64,000 bases of DNA from UBA6107 sp964533735 (lineage in GTDB: Bacteria > Chloroflexota > Anaerolineae > Anaerolineales > Anaerolineaceae): NCBI GenBank assembly GCA_964533735.1, contig CAZHMD010000007.1, positions 1 to 64,000 of the forward strand, in the 5' to 3' direction. The notes below the pieces were generated by a model, which was not told where the DNA came from, did not search any database, and saw only the letters and a list, made by a program, of their open reading frames with translations. Positions 29,419-37,620 of the stretch are shown in pieces (the stretch's first letter is position 1; every line of letters begins with the position of its first letter). The translations under genes were made by a program, and so were the position numbers.

Positions 29419-29448
29419 CCGCCCGGACTCCTTTACGCATCCGGGCGG
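29419..29448 (+). terminator. Hairpin after the E2 gene, with an alternative pairing
   Basis: A perfect 9-bp GC-rich stem (CCGCCCGGA / TCCGGGCGG) with a 12-base loop lies 13 bp after the E2 stop. The following bases (TCTTCGATT) are only weakly U-rich. Part of its right arm, GCATCCG at 29437-29443, can instead pair with CGGATGC at 29464-29470, which would disrupt the stem. Confidence 0.55.
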
Positions 29449-29649
29449 TCTTCGATTAAGTATCGGATGCAAGAGTTCGGGCATGTAATGAACCTGGGAG
29501 GAACATCAGTACGCTTGTAATTAAAGCAATGGGAGCGTGATAGCCGTAAAACCTGGGGAGCAAATCCCCTGCGGGAAGCATCAATTTTAGGGTAAGATTG
29601 AGGCGGTTTCAACTTCAGTTGTCAGAATAAATCAACCTCAGGAGAGTGT
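29449..29649 (+). promoter_or_regulatory. Leader region of the glutamine synthetase gene, possibly structured
   Basis: About 200 bp without an open frame. It contains a compact hairpin (GGGGA-GCAAA-TCCCC around 29555-29570), CAACT/AGTTG near 29611-29622, and an AGGAG ribosome site close to the start codon. It does not match a riboswitch class that could be recognised by eye. The length and GC-rich helices suggest an RNA element, but this is weak evidence. Confidence 0.3.
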
Positions 29650-31068
29650 ATGTTCCAGACTTACGAACAAACCGCAGCATTCATCAAAGACCAGCACATC
29701 GAGATGATTGATTATAAATTCGCGGATTTGTGGGGGCGCTGGCATCATGTCACCATAACTGCCAGGGAGTTCACTCCCCAGTCGCTCCTTTCAGGGGTTG
29801 GATTCGACGGTTCGAGTGTTGGTTTGAAAAGTGTAAAATCCGGCGACATGACCCTCATCCCTGACCTGTCTACAGCATTCGTCGATCCATTTTGGGATGT
29901 GCCGACGCTGAGTTTTATTTGCAGTGCCGCTGAAGCCGACACCAAGCAACTATTCACCCGGGACCCGCGTGTCATTCTGCAGCGGGCGGAAGAGTATCTG
30001 CAGGCTGATGGAATCGCTGACAGGAGCGTTTGGGGTCCGGAACTTGAATTTTATATCTTTGACCAGGTGAGCGTTGAGAACAATATTCATACTGCCACTT
30101 ATCGGGTTGAGTCCAGCGAAGCCAATTGGAACAGCTGCCAACCCGGCCTGGGTCATTACATCCCAGTCCACGGCGGTTACCACGCCATCCCTCCACGCGA
30201 CCAGTTGTTCGGTTTGCGCACAAAAATGGTGAATTTGCTTGAAAAATGTGGCGTCCCTGTAAAATATCATCATCACGAGGTCGGCGGTCCCGGGCAGTGC
30301 GAAATCGAAACACCCATGATGGGCATGCTTAAATCCGCTGATGCTGCCATGCTGGTCAAATACATTTCCAAAATGGTGGCGTTCAACGCCGGCAAAACCG
30401 TAACCTACCTGCCGAAGCCGTTGTTTGGTGAGGCTGGCTCCGGGATGCATTTTCACCAACAGCTCTTCAAAAAAGATGTCAACGTCTTTTACGACGCCGG
30501 GTCGGCAAATCTCCTTAGCCAGACTGCCCTATATTACATCGGCGGACTGTTGACCCATGCCCCGGCAGTCTTAGCCTTAACCAACCCGACCACCAACTCA
30601 TACAGAAGGCTTGTGCCGGGATTCGAGGCACCGGTCAACGCGTTCTTCTCCTCCGGGAACCGCAGCGCCGCGATTCGTGTGCCCAAATACGCCACCGAAC
30701 CGGACAAGGTCCGTTTCGAATTTCGCCCTCCGGATGCCATGTGCAATCCCTACACAGCCATGGCAGCCATGCTGATGGCTGGCATTGACGGTATTAAAAA
30801 ACAAATAGACCCAACCGCTGCCGGATTCGGGCCTATTGATGTGGACATTTTCACTTTACCTGAGGAAAAACGCGCAACCATCAAGAAATTACCCACCTCG
30901 CTGGGAGAAGCCTTAAACGCTCTCGACAATGACCATGATTTCCTGTTAGCCGGTGATGTATTTGATGAGGATATGATCCAGAATTGGATCAAGACCAAAC
31001 ACCGCGAGGAATACGACATCCAGATCCGCCCGCATCCGTATGAGATCGAGATGTATTACGACTTGTAA
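29650..31068 (+). CDS. glnA: Type I glutamine synthetase
   Basis: A 472-residue cytoplasmic enzyme that makes glutamine from glutamate, ammonia and ATP; a dodecamer in this family. Motifs in order: FADLWGRWHHV and GVGFDGSSVGLKSV (N-terminal beta-grasp), WGPELEFYIFD with metal-binding Glu, HHHEVGGPGQCEIE, GEAGSGMHFHQQL, NRSAAIRVPKY and RFEFRPPDAMCNPY. The region that carries the adenylylated Tyr in enterobacterial GlnA (NLYDLPPEE) reads VDIFTLPEEK here (about residues 398-407), so Phe replaces Tyr. The enzyme is therefore unlikely to be switched off by adenylylation, as in GS I-alpha enzymes. AGGAG supports the start. It stands as a single gene with a roughly 240-bp upstream gap, so control may act in the leader. 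Confidence 0.93.
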   Translation: MFQTYEQTAAFIKDQHIEMIDYKFADLWGRWHHVTITAREFTPQSLLSGVGFDGSSVGLKSVKSGDMTLIPDLSTAFVDPFWDVPTLSFICSAAEADTKQLFTRDPRVILQRAEEYLQADGIADRSVWGPELEFYIFDQVSVENNIHTATYRVESSEANWNSCQPGLGHYIPVHGGYHAIPPRDQLFGLRTKMVNLLEKCGVPVKYHHHEVGGPGQCEIETPMMGMLKSADAAMLVKYISKMVAFNAGKTVTYLPKPLFGEAGSGMHFHQQLFKKDVNVFYDAGSANLLSQTALYYIGGLLTHAPAVLALTNPTTNSYRRLVPGFEAPVNAFFSSGNRSAAIRVPKYATEPDKVRFEFRPPDAMCNPYTAMAAMLMAGIDGIKKQIDPTAAGFGPIDVDIFTLPEEKRATIKKLPTSLGEALNALDNDHDFLLAGDVFDEDMIQNWIKTKHREEYDIQIRPHPYEIEMYYDL

Positions 31069-31111
31069 TCACTGTCTTATACAACCCTGAATAAAAAATA
31101 TTGCCTTTGAT

Positions 31112-31150
31112 AACTTACAAGATGATCACTTTGGGGGTACTTTGTAAGTT
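31112..31150. promoter_or_regulatory. Inverted repeat upstream of the DUF4230 gene
   Basis: AACTTACAA (31112-31120) and TTGTAAGTT (31142-31150) are perfect 9-bp arms separated by 21 bp, about two helical turns. TGATCA occurs after each arm (31123-31128 and 31155-31160). This may be a dimer operator for the next gene or a weak hairpin behind glutamine synthetase. Confidence 0.4.
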
Positions 31151-31182
31151 CATTTGATCATTTGCAGGGTTATACTTTTAGT

Positions 31183-31833
31183 ATGAAAAAAAGAATCTTC
31201 CAAATCGTATTAGTACTGATCATTATCGCTGCCGTCTGGATAGCAGTGACATCCGTCAATAAGAGCATCTCCAACGCCACGAATCCATTACGTGATGCCA
31301 ATAACGCCATCAGTACCCAGGTTTCCAACCTGCTGCACCCCACGCCGACCATAATTCCGGACCCGGTCTCGATCATCCGTGAAGTCCGTTCGCTTGCGCG
31401 CCTGGAAACGATCCAATATACGGTTGAAAAGGTTATCACCGCTGAGGTCAGCCAGGGAGATTTCGCATTCCTTTTTGAAGACCGGCTCCTTCTAGTAGCC
31501 CATGGAACTGTTATCGCGGGCATTGACCTGGAGAAATTAGCGCCAGAGGACATGTGGTTGGATGGGACTGTACTGAATGTCCGCCTTCCTGATGCCGAAG
31601 TATTTATTGCCACACTCGATAATGATAAAACCTACGTGTACGACCGGGATACGGGAATCTTGCGTAAACCTATCCAGGACCTTGAGACCTTGGCCCGCCA
31701 GGCTGCAGAAAAGACAATCCGTGATGCTGCCATTGAAGATGGCATCCTGAATATTGCCCGGCAAAACGCAGAGGCTTACCTTTCGCGTCTGTTTTTTGCC
31801 CTGGGTTACGCGGATGTGGTCTTCGTCAAGTAA
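31183..31833 (+). CDS. DUF4230 domain-containing membrane-anchored protein
   Basis: A 216-residue protein with a single N-terminal membrane anchor (IVLVLIIIAAVWIAVTSV, about residues 6-24) and a Pro-rich spacer (HPTPTIIPDP), so the rest is probably outside the membrane. The domain begins SIIREVRSLARLETIQYTVEK and shows the DUF4230 pattern through LLVAHGTVIAGIDLEKL and LDNDKTYVYDRDTG to LFFALGYADVVFVK at the end. The function of DUF4230 is unknown. The ATG at 31183 is chosen over a TTG at 31162 because the basic residues then directly precede the helix. A TATACT at 31171-31176 lies only 7 bp before this ATG, so the transcript could be leaderless. A strong terminator follows, making it a monocistronic gene. 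Confidence 0.75.
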   Translation: MKKRIFQIVLVLIIIAAVWIAVTSVNKSISNATNPLRDANNAISTQVSNLLHPTPTIIPDPVSIIREVRSLARLETIQYTVEKVITAEVSQGDFAFLFEDRLLLVAHGTVIAGIDLEKLAPEDMWLDGTVLNVRLPDAEVFIATLDNDKTYVYDRDTGILRKPIQDLETLARQAAEKTIRDAAIEDGILNIARQNAEAYLSRLFFALGYADVVFVK

Positions 31834-31862
31834 ATCCAGGAAATCCGATCATAAGACTGGCA

Positions 31863-31898
31863 ATACTCCCGCGAGAAGTACCTTGCGGGGGTATTTTT
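31863..31898 (+). terminator. Intrinsic terminator of the DUF4230 gene
   Basis: A 10-bp stem (ATACTCCCGC / GCGGGGGTAT, one G-T pair) with a 12-base loop is followed by a T run. It lies 30 bp after the stop codon. Confidence 0.8.
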
Positions 31899-31978
31899 AC
31901 ATGTGAATATTCTTTAACAAAAAACGAGCATGTTTATATATTTGATATAAATTAATATTATTACGCCTTAACAATTTA

Positions 31979-34900
31979 TTACTGGCGGTTGTCCCGATAA
32001 ACCTGCGGAGAAATGCCGGTTTGCTTGCTGAACACTCTGGTGAAATAGGATTGATCCTTATAACCAACCAAGCGGGCGATCTTCGAAATTGGACGGGAGG
32101 TATTGCGCAGCATCTGCTGTGCCTGCAGGATCCGGTACCGCACAAGGTAATCCCAGGGTGAGATCTCCAGTTCACGGTTGAATACACGTGTCAGATAATC
32201 TTCGCTAACACCGATCGCTTCGGCAACTTCCCAACGGGTGAGCGGTCTGGAGAAATTCTGGTGGAAATACGCCACAGCCCGTTTTACCAGTGCACTGGTG
32301 TGGGCTGGGAGCGCATCGCTGCCAAAAAGGGAGCGGTTCAACGCAATAACCGACTCGGACTCAGACCAGATACCCTTGCTTTGCAATGTGACATGGGCAT
32401 GGTGTTCCAGCCGCTTTACGTCATCGAGGCTTAATAATTTGCTGCTTAGAATGATCACTGGCACCGACCTGAGACGCGCATCTGCACGCATCTGGTCGAG
32501 GACATCTGCACCACTCATCCCGGGCATGACCAAATCCAAAAGGACTAATGCAGGAATTTCTTCCCTCATCATTTCCAGGGCGATTTCGCCATTTTCAGCT
32601 GTTGTTACCGAGCAGCCCGAAAGATTTTGTTCCACAAGGGCGCGGTGTTGCCGGCGCACCTCAGGATCATCATCCACGACCAGGATGGAGTGAGAAGGAA
32701 GTGAGGGACATAAGGCATTCAATGTATCCAGTAAGGTTTGTGGATTGGTCTCTTTTGTAACAAATCCGGTCAAACCGGGTTTAGATCCCTGAGGTTCAAA
32801 ATCAGTTTCCTGTCCAAAAATCAGGACGGGAGTCAAACTGAAAACCGGATGGCTGCGTAATCTGCGTACCAGATTCCACTCGCCTGGTTTGGCGTGGGAA
32901 AGGTCCCATGCAACTGCCAGGGGGCGTGTGCTGGCCAGCGCGGCATCCAGTTCTTCCATGTTAGAGATTAAGTAAAGCTGTAACTTCTGTTGTGCGCAGA
33001 TGGACAGTACTTCAGGTGATTGATACCCAATCGAGGTTATCTGCAAAATTACCGGTTGGGCTGCCTCGATACTTGATCTGTTTTGTTCCAGGGCGGGCAG
33101 GGGGAGGTAAATATGGAATTTGCTCCCTTTCCCGGCTGTGCTGTCGAGACTCATTTTTCCGCCATGCAGGGCAACCAGGTGACGGGTAATTGAGAGACCT
33201 AAACCAATTCCACCTGAAATCCTACGATTATGTTCCATCGTGACAAAGGGTTCAAAAATACGGTCTTGTTGTTCCGGAGTAATTCCCCAGCCAGTGTCGC
33301 TCACCCAAAAATGAATGTATGGGGGAGTGACCTCCGCCCCCAATTCGATTTGACCGGTTTCGGTGAACTTGCGCGCATTACTTAACAGGTTGAGCAACAC
33401 CTGACGCAAACGCACAGCGTCTGCCCTGATAATTGGAAGTCGTTCAGGAATATCCAGTTGCCAATGCACGTTTGAATTTGTACTTTGATCTGCAATGGAT
33501 TGGAAGGTTTCCGTTAAAACTGGGCGGGGATCGATCACTTCGAGGGTCAGATCCAGTTCGTCAATTTCAGCCCTGGAGAGATCAAGAAGATCATTGATCA
33601 CCCTCAATTGGTGTTCTGCGTGGTCTTTAACACTTTGAATACTGGACAGTATTGCGGCATCGAGATTTTGCGTGAGCAGGCCTTGCGCCTGACTGATGAT
33701 GATGTTGAGCGGTGTTCTTAATTCGTGACTCACATTGGCTAACAACCGGGTTTTTATCGCATCAGCTTTCTCAGCGGAAAGCCGTGCCTGTTGTATCTCG
33801 TCAAACAGAAAAGCTCCCTGGATTGCACTGCTCAAGTTAGCTCGAACTAGTTCATAAATGTCACTATCCTGCGGCCCAATTTCAAAAACGGCGTAACCGA
33901 GCGATTTCTCCTGGAAATAAAGCGGTTCAACCACGAGGCTGTAACGGCGTTCTGAAGGGAGAAATTCTTGCGGCAGGAGCGCATTGGTTGAAAACCGCCA
34001 ACCACTTGCGTCGATCTCGGCTTTTCCGTGTTCAGTGTAAGCCATCATCAACCGGGAGAAATCAGCAGTGTCGTACAAGACCATGTAAGCACTTGGAATA
34101 CCCAGACCGGGTAGATTTTCAAAGAGGACATCCCCCAATTGATGAATGTTAAATGTAGTTAACAAGGCGCGGTTAGTTTCACGTAGATTCTCGGCTTGCC
34201 GTTCAGATTGCCATTGCCAGAACGCGAGGGATCTTTTTTCGGCTTCAGTGATTACCACCCTGGCTTGGCTGAAGAGCATCTCTACTTTAGGTACATCAAG
34301 CGATGATAATCCCGGGAGGCTCCACCGGCGTAAGACTGAAATGACATTATTCCACCCAAGCATGTCCTGTTGCGTTTCCATAAATTGGTGAAGAATATCA
34401 TCCAGCAAGGTAAGGAAATTATCCGCCTGAAGCGAGGAGTCCGGTAAGCTGCTTAGAAATTGGGCAATCTCCAAAACAAGGGAGATCATCCAACTCTCCA
34501 TGTGTGACGAAGATTGTTCACCGATTGTCTGCAATAATTCTGCAACGAGTATCGATTGAGTCTCCGGATTCTGCAATAATCCTGCTGATGGACCATCCAC
34601 TTCGGTTATATTTCCGGGCAGAAAGGCAGCCTGCCGGAGCGCATCTGATCTGCAGCCGCAGGATTGCCGCACAACAAGGCTCGATGGAAGGGTCAACAAT
34701 GGGGGAACAGATTCGCTGTTCATCTGGGCTATAAGGAGATCCACCGCTTTAGCACCCTGGTCAAAAAACGGCAGGTCTACTGTGGTTAATGGGGGTGTTG
34801 CCAACCGTTCTTCAATTGAATTATTGAACCCGGTCACGGCCACTTCCCGGGGGACTTCGTATCCTCGTGCCTGCAGCGTTTTTAATGCCCAAATGGCCAG

Positions 34901-35527
34901 CATGTCGCTGACAGCTACAACCGCCTGGAAATCCACCCCCGGCTTCAAGTGACGCTCATCAAGTAGTATCTGTACGGCTTCTGCTCCAGATTCCCACAGG
35001 AGTGGGCGGGTCACCAGGTTTGCATCAAACGGTAAATTGTTGGCTTGAAGCGTATCAAGGTAAGCACGGTACCGTTCCTGAGCATAATAATGCTCTTCAG
35101 GTCCGCGTATGAATGCGAGTTGTTTGAACCCATGGGTATTAATCAGGTGATTAAGGAGAGCGCGCATACCCTGGTAGGAATCCAAAGCGACCGTGGGTAA
35201 GCCTTCCATGAACTGAGCCAGGCTGACCATGGGTAACCCGCGGTATTGTTTATGGAAGTCGCTGGTCTGAATGGGATTTAACACTCCCCCAAGGCTCGAA
35301 GCCCAGGTGATTAATCCATCCAGGTAGTTCTTATTTGGGAGGTAGAAAATTTTATTGCGCTGATTTTCAAATCCAGTGGAAGCGCTCAGCCTTCCGCCTG
35401 GAAAGCTGATCAGGTTAATATCGTGAACCTTCGCACCTTCCAGTACACCAGGCCACAGTGCTCGGCTGGCTCCGGTATTCAAACTGGCAAGTAAAAAGCC
35501 AATTGTTTTCCTGCGCTTGGAATCCAT
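31979..35527 (-). CDS. Hybrid sensor-regulator: LacI-type sugar-binding domain, histidine kinase, receiver(s), AraC DNA-binding domain
   Basis: An 1182-residue single-chain two-component system without any membrane segment or signal peptide, hence cytoplasmic. Order: a periplasmic-binding-protein-like domain of LacI/GalR type (1-290, RKTIGFLLASLNTGAS, HGFKQLAFIRGPEEHYYAQERY, EVAVTGFNNSIEERLATPPL, ending SLVVRQSCGC), a linker with a GAF-like section, HisKA with the phospho-acceptor His near 601 (LLANVSHELRTPLN), HATPase (WGITPEQQDRIFEPF, GIGLGLSITRHLV), a receiver-like domain lacking clear acidic residues, a true receiver (SILVVDDDPEVR; phospho-Asp near 998 in LVLLDLVMPG) and a C-terminal AraC pair of helix-turn-helices (about 1085-1182). 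It reads a cytoplasmic sugar or sugar acid and activates transcription. It is divergent from the ABC importer at 35642, its probable target. Classical Bacteroides hybrid regulators sense in the periplasm; this one does not. Confidence 0.88.
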   Translation of the reverse strand: MDSKRRKTIGFLLASLNTGASRALWPGVLEGAKVHDINLISFPGGRLSASTGFENQRNKIFYLPNKNYLDGLITWASSLGGVLNPIQTSDFHKQYRGLPMVSLAQFMEGLPTVALDSYQGMRALLNHLINTHGFKQLAFIRGPEEHYYAQERYRAYLDTLQANNLPFDANLVTRPLLWESGAEAVQILLDERHLKPGVDFQAVVAVSDMLAIWALKTLQARGYEVPREVAVTGFNNSIEERLATPPLTTVDLPFFDQGAKAVDLLIAQMNSESVPPLLTLPSSLVVRQSCGCRSDALRQAAFLPGNITEVDGPSAGLLQNPETQSILVAELLQTIGEQSSSHMESWMISLVLEIAQFLSSLPDSSLQADNFLTLLDDILHQFMETQQDMLGWNNVISVLRRWSLPGLSSLDVPKVEMLFSQARVVITEAEKRSLAFWQWQSERQAENLRETNRALLTTFNIHQLGDVLFENLPGLGIPSAYMVLYDTADFSRLMMAYTEHGKAEIDASGWRFSTNALLPQEFLPSERRYSLVVEPLYFQEKSLGYAVFEIGPQDSDIYELVRANLSSAIQGAFLFDEIQQARLSAEKADAIKTRLLANVSHELRTPLNIIISQAQGLLTQNLDAAILSSIQSVKDHAEHQLRVINDLLDLSRAEIDELDLTLEVIDPRPVLTETFQSIADQSTNSNVHWQLDIPERLPIIRADAVRLRQVLLNLLSNARKFTETGQIELGAEVTPPYIHFWVSDTGWGITPEQQDRIFEPFVTMEHNRRISGGIGLGLSITRHLVALHGGKMSLDSTAGKGSKFHIYLPLPALEQNRSSIEAAQPVILQITSIGYQSPEVLSICAQQKLQLYLISNMEELDAALASTRPLAVAWDLSHAKPGEWNLVRRLRSHPVFSLTPVLIFGQETDFEPQGSKPGLTGFVTKETNPQTLLDTLNALCPSLPSHSILVVDDDPEVRRQHRALVEQNLSGCSVTTAENGEIALEMMREEIPALVLLDLVMPGMSGADVLDQMRADARLRSVPVIILSSKLLSLDDVKRLEHHAHVTLQSKGIWSESESVIALNRSLFGSDALPAHTSALVKRAVAYFHQNFSRPLTRWEVAEAIGVSEDYLTRVFNRELEISPWDYLVRYRILQAQQMLRNTSRPISKIARLVGYKDQSYFTRVFSKQTGISPQVYRDNRQ

Positions 35528-35557
35528 GATAAAAGTTTACACTATATTTAAGTAGAC

Positions 35558-35582
35558 TTCCGCAATATCGACCAGGTCGGAA
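35558..35582. promoter_or_regulatory. Inverted repeat between hybrid regulator and importer genes
   Basis: TTCCG (35558-35562) and CGGAA (35578-35582) flank a short palindrome CGACCAGGTCG (35569-35579). It lies in the 114-bp divergent gap and is a candidate binding site for the AraC domain of the hybrid regulator. AraC sites are usually direct repeats, so this is uncertain. Confidence 0.3.
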
Positions 35583-35641
35583 TTGTCCAATCGATGCACG
35601 GAAAAGTACAACGCATTCTTCCTATAATCGGAGGTACAAGC

Positions 35642-36637
35642 ATGTTCTCCACCATCACAGAAGGCAGTTCACAAATGAATGATGCTCCATCAGTAAACAC
35701 ACTCATTCCTTCGTTACCCAGAGGCAGGAACACCAGGTCATTAAAGAACGCCATCATCAAGTACCGTTGGCTGTTTTTGTTAATGATTCCAGGAGTTGCA
35801 TATTTTATTATCTTTCGTTACTTGCCTCTTTGGAATGCCCAAATTGCTTTCAAGGACTTCAAACCGTTGTTGGGTGTCTTTGATAGTCCTTTTGCCGGGT
35901 TTAAACATTTCACAACTTTCTTCAATTCGTTTTACTTTGAACAACTCATCGGCAACACGCTGATCTTTAGTTTGGCCAAGCTGTTCCTGGGTATGCCGAT
36001 AGCAATCATCCTGGCCATATGCCTTTATGAATCATTGTTCAAGGGATTTGCCCGCTTAGTCCAGACCATATCCTACCTGCCGCATTTTCTTTCCTGGGTG
36101 ATCATGTTCGGTATCCTGCTCGTTTTATTATCGCCAGGAGATGGCTTGATCAACCAGATCATCAAAGCCACAGGTGGTGAAGCCATTCCCTTCATGACTT
36201 CGCCAAAATGGTTCAGAGGTGTGATCGTTCTTTCTGATGTTTGGAAAGAGACAGGCTGGAGCACCATCATTTATTTGGCATCCTTAATGGCCATCGATCC
36301 GACCCTTTTTGAAGCTGCGGCGGTTGATGGTGCCTCCAGAATGCAGCGGATCTGGCACATCTCCATGCCAGGGATTGCCAGTACCATTGTTGTAGTAACC
36401 CTGTTACGGCTTGGCAATATCCTCGATGCTGGTTTTCAACAAGTTTTCGTTCTTTACTCCCTGCCTGTTTACAGTGTGAGTGACATTTTGGATACCTGGG
36501 TTTACCGCCAGGGTATCCTGGAATTTCAATTCAGCCTGGCCACCGCAGTTGGGCTCTTCAAGGGAGCAATTGGACTGGTGCTCGTGTTGGTTTCCAACAA
36601 GCTGGCAAAAAAATTCGCCGGTTCGGGACTCTACTAA
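35642..36637 (+). CDS. ABC sugar transporter permease, LplB type
   Basis: A 331-residue permease with a soluble N-terminal stretch of about 45 residues and six membrane helices. NAIIKYRWLFLLMIPGVAYF and FRYLPLWNAQIAFKDFKPL are characteristic of LplB/YtcQ-associated permeases for pectin-derived oligosaccharides. The EAA loop is visible as PTLFEAAAVDGASRMQRIWH, where the ATPase docks. The start at 35642 has a perfect GGAGGT 6 bp upstream, so in-frame codons from 35594 are rejected. The second permease begins 13 bp after its stop. No ATPase gene lies in the locus; Lpl-type importers often share a housekeeping MsmX-like ATPase. Confidence 0.9.
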   Translation: MFSTITEGSSQMNDAPSVNTLIPSLPRGRNTRSLKNAIIKYRWLFLLMIPGVAYFIIFRYLPLWNAQIAFKDFKPLLGVFDSPFAGFKHFTTFFNSFYFEQLIGNTLIFSLAKLFLGMPIAIILAICLYESLFKGFARLVQTISYLPHFLSWVIMFGILLVLLSPGDGLINQIIKATGGEAIPFMTSPKWFRGVIVLSDVWKETGWSTIIYLASLMAIDPTLFEAAAVDGASRMQRIWHISMPGIASTIVVVTLLRLGNILDAGFQQVFVLYSLPVYSVSDILDTWVYRQGILEFQFSLATAVGLFKGAIGLVLVLVSNKLAKKFAGSGLY

Positions 36638-36650
36638 AAAGGAGGATGAC

Positions 36651-37532
36651 ATGAATTTTAAATCAAGATCTTTCGACGACATCCTCTTTCAGATTCTGGT
36701 GAATGGTTTTCTCATAGGCATCCTTGTTGTTGTCATCATTCCGGTTCTAAAAGTATGGATTATGTCCATTACACCGTTGAACTTTTTGGATACAAAGGTG
36801 TTTGGATTGTGGCTGGATCCAGCCAAATGGTCATTTGAGGCGTACAAACAGCTATTAAGTCACCCATTCTTTGTGAGGGCGGCGACAAATAGTTCCATAA
36901 TAACAATTGGTGGCGTCATCATTAATATGCTGCTGACAGTTCCGTTTGCATACGCGCTTTCCAACCACGACCTGCCCGGACGTAAATTCTTCATCGTGAT
37001 GGCATTGATCCCCTTCCTTTTCAATGCCGGTCTTATCCCGGTATACCTTGTTGTTCAAAAGCTTAGCCTGGTTGATACCTATTGGGCGGTTATTCTTCCC
37101 GGCGGCATCAACATATACAACCTTCTTGTTATGAAAAGCTTCTTTGAAGGGTTGCCCATCGAATTAAAGGAAGCCGCCAGGCTGGATGGCGCAAACGAGT
37201 TGCAGGTTTTATGGCATGTCATCCTGCCGCTTTCAAAGCCAATCCTGCTCACCATCGGTTTGTTTTATGCAGTCGGGCATTGGAATGAATTTTTCAATGC
37301 GATCTTGTATTTGAATGATGCCAAATTGCAGCCGCTGCCCGTCTTACTGCGTAATATCCTTTTGGCTTCCAACATGAATGAGTACGTTGAATATGATGCT
37401 TTTAGTTCTGCGTCGGTCCAGGCTATAAAATCCGCCGGTGTATTTATTACCATGCTTCCAATGGTAATCATTTATCCATGGATTCAAAAATACTTTACCA
37501 AGGGAACCCTTTTAGGCGGGGTCAAGCAATAA
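36651..37532 (+). CDS. ABC sugar transporter permease, LplC/YtcP type
   Basis: A 293-residue MalG-type permease starting MNFKSRSFDDILF. Six membrane helices are evident; the N-terminal NGFLIGILVVVIIPVLKVW and PFAYALSNHDLPGRKFFIVM are typical. The EAA loop reads PIELKEAARLDGANELQVLWH and the C-terminus ends with YPWIQKYFTKGTLLGGVKQ, the usual Lpl/YtcP tail. AGGAGG at 36640-36645 selects this start; the open frame reaches back to 36480 inside the preceding gene. It pairs with the permease upstream to import oligosaccharides captured by the lipoprotein downstream. Confidence 0.92.
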   Translation: MNFKSRSFDDILFQILVNGFLIGILVVVIIPVLKVWIMSITPLNFLDTKVFGLWLDPAKWSFEAYKQLLSHPFFVRAATNSSIITIGGVIINMLLTVPFAYALSNHDLPGRKFFIVMALIPFLFNAGLIPVYLVVQKLSLVDTYWAVILPGGINIYNLLVMKSFFEGLPIELKEAARLDGANELQVLWHVILPLSKPILLTIGLFYAVGHWNEFFNAILYLNDAKLQPLPVLLRNILLASNMNEYVEYDAFSSASVQAIKSAGVFITMLPMVIIYPWIQKYFTKGTLLGGVKQ

Positions 37533-37620
37533 GAAGGAGGTTCACATCTGAAAAATCTGTTTTGTGTGCCGTATTTTGAAGTTTTCTCAAACCAACCAAT
37601 TTTATGAAGAGAGGTGTCAA

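Noticed and set aside
29555..29575. GGGGA-loop-TCCCC segment considered as part of a cobalamin or ZTP riboswitch
   Set aside because: The other conserved boxes of those riboswitches are not found; kept only as an unspecified leader structure.
35623..35628. Perfect TATAAT just before the LplB-type permease gene
   Set aside because: It lies next to the GGAGGT ribosome site; a start from it would fall after or inside that site, so it is unlikely to be the promoter.
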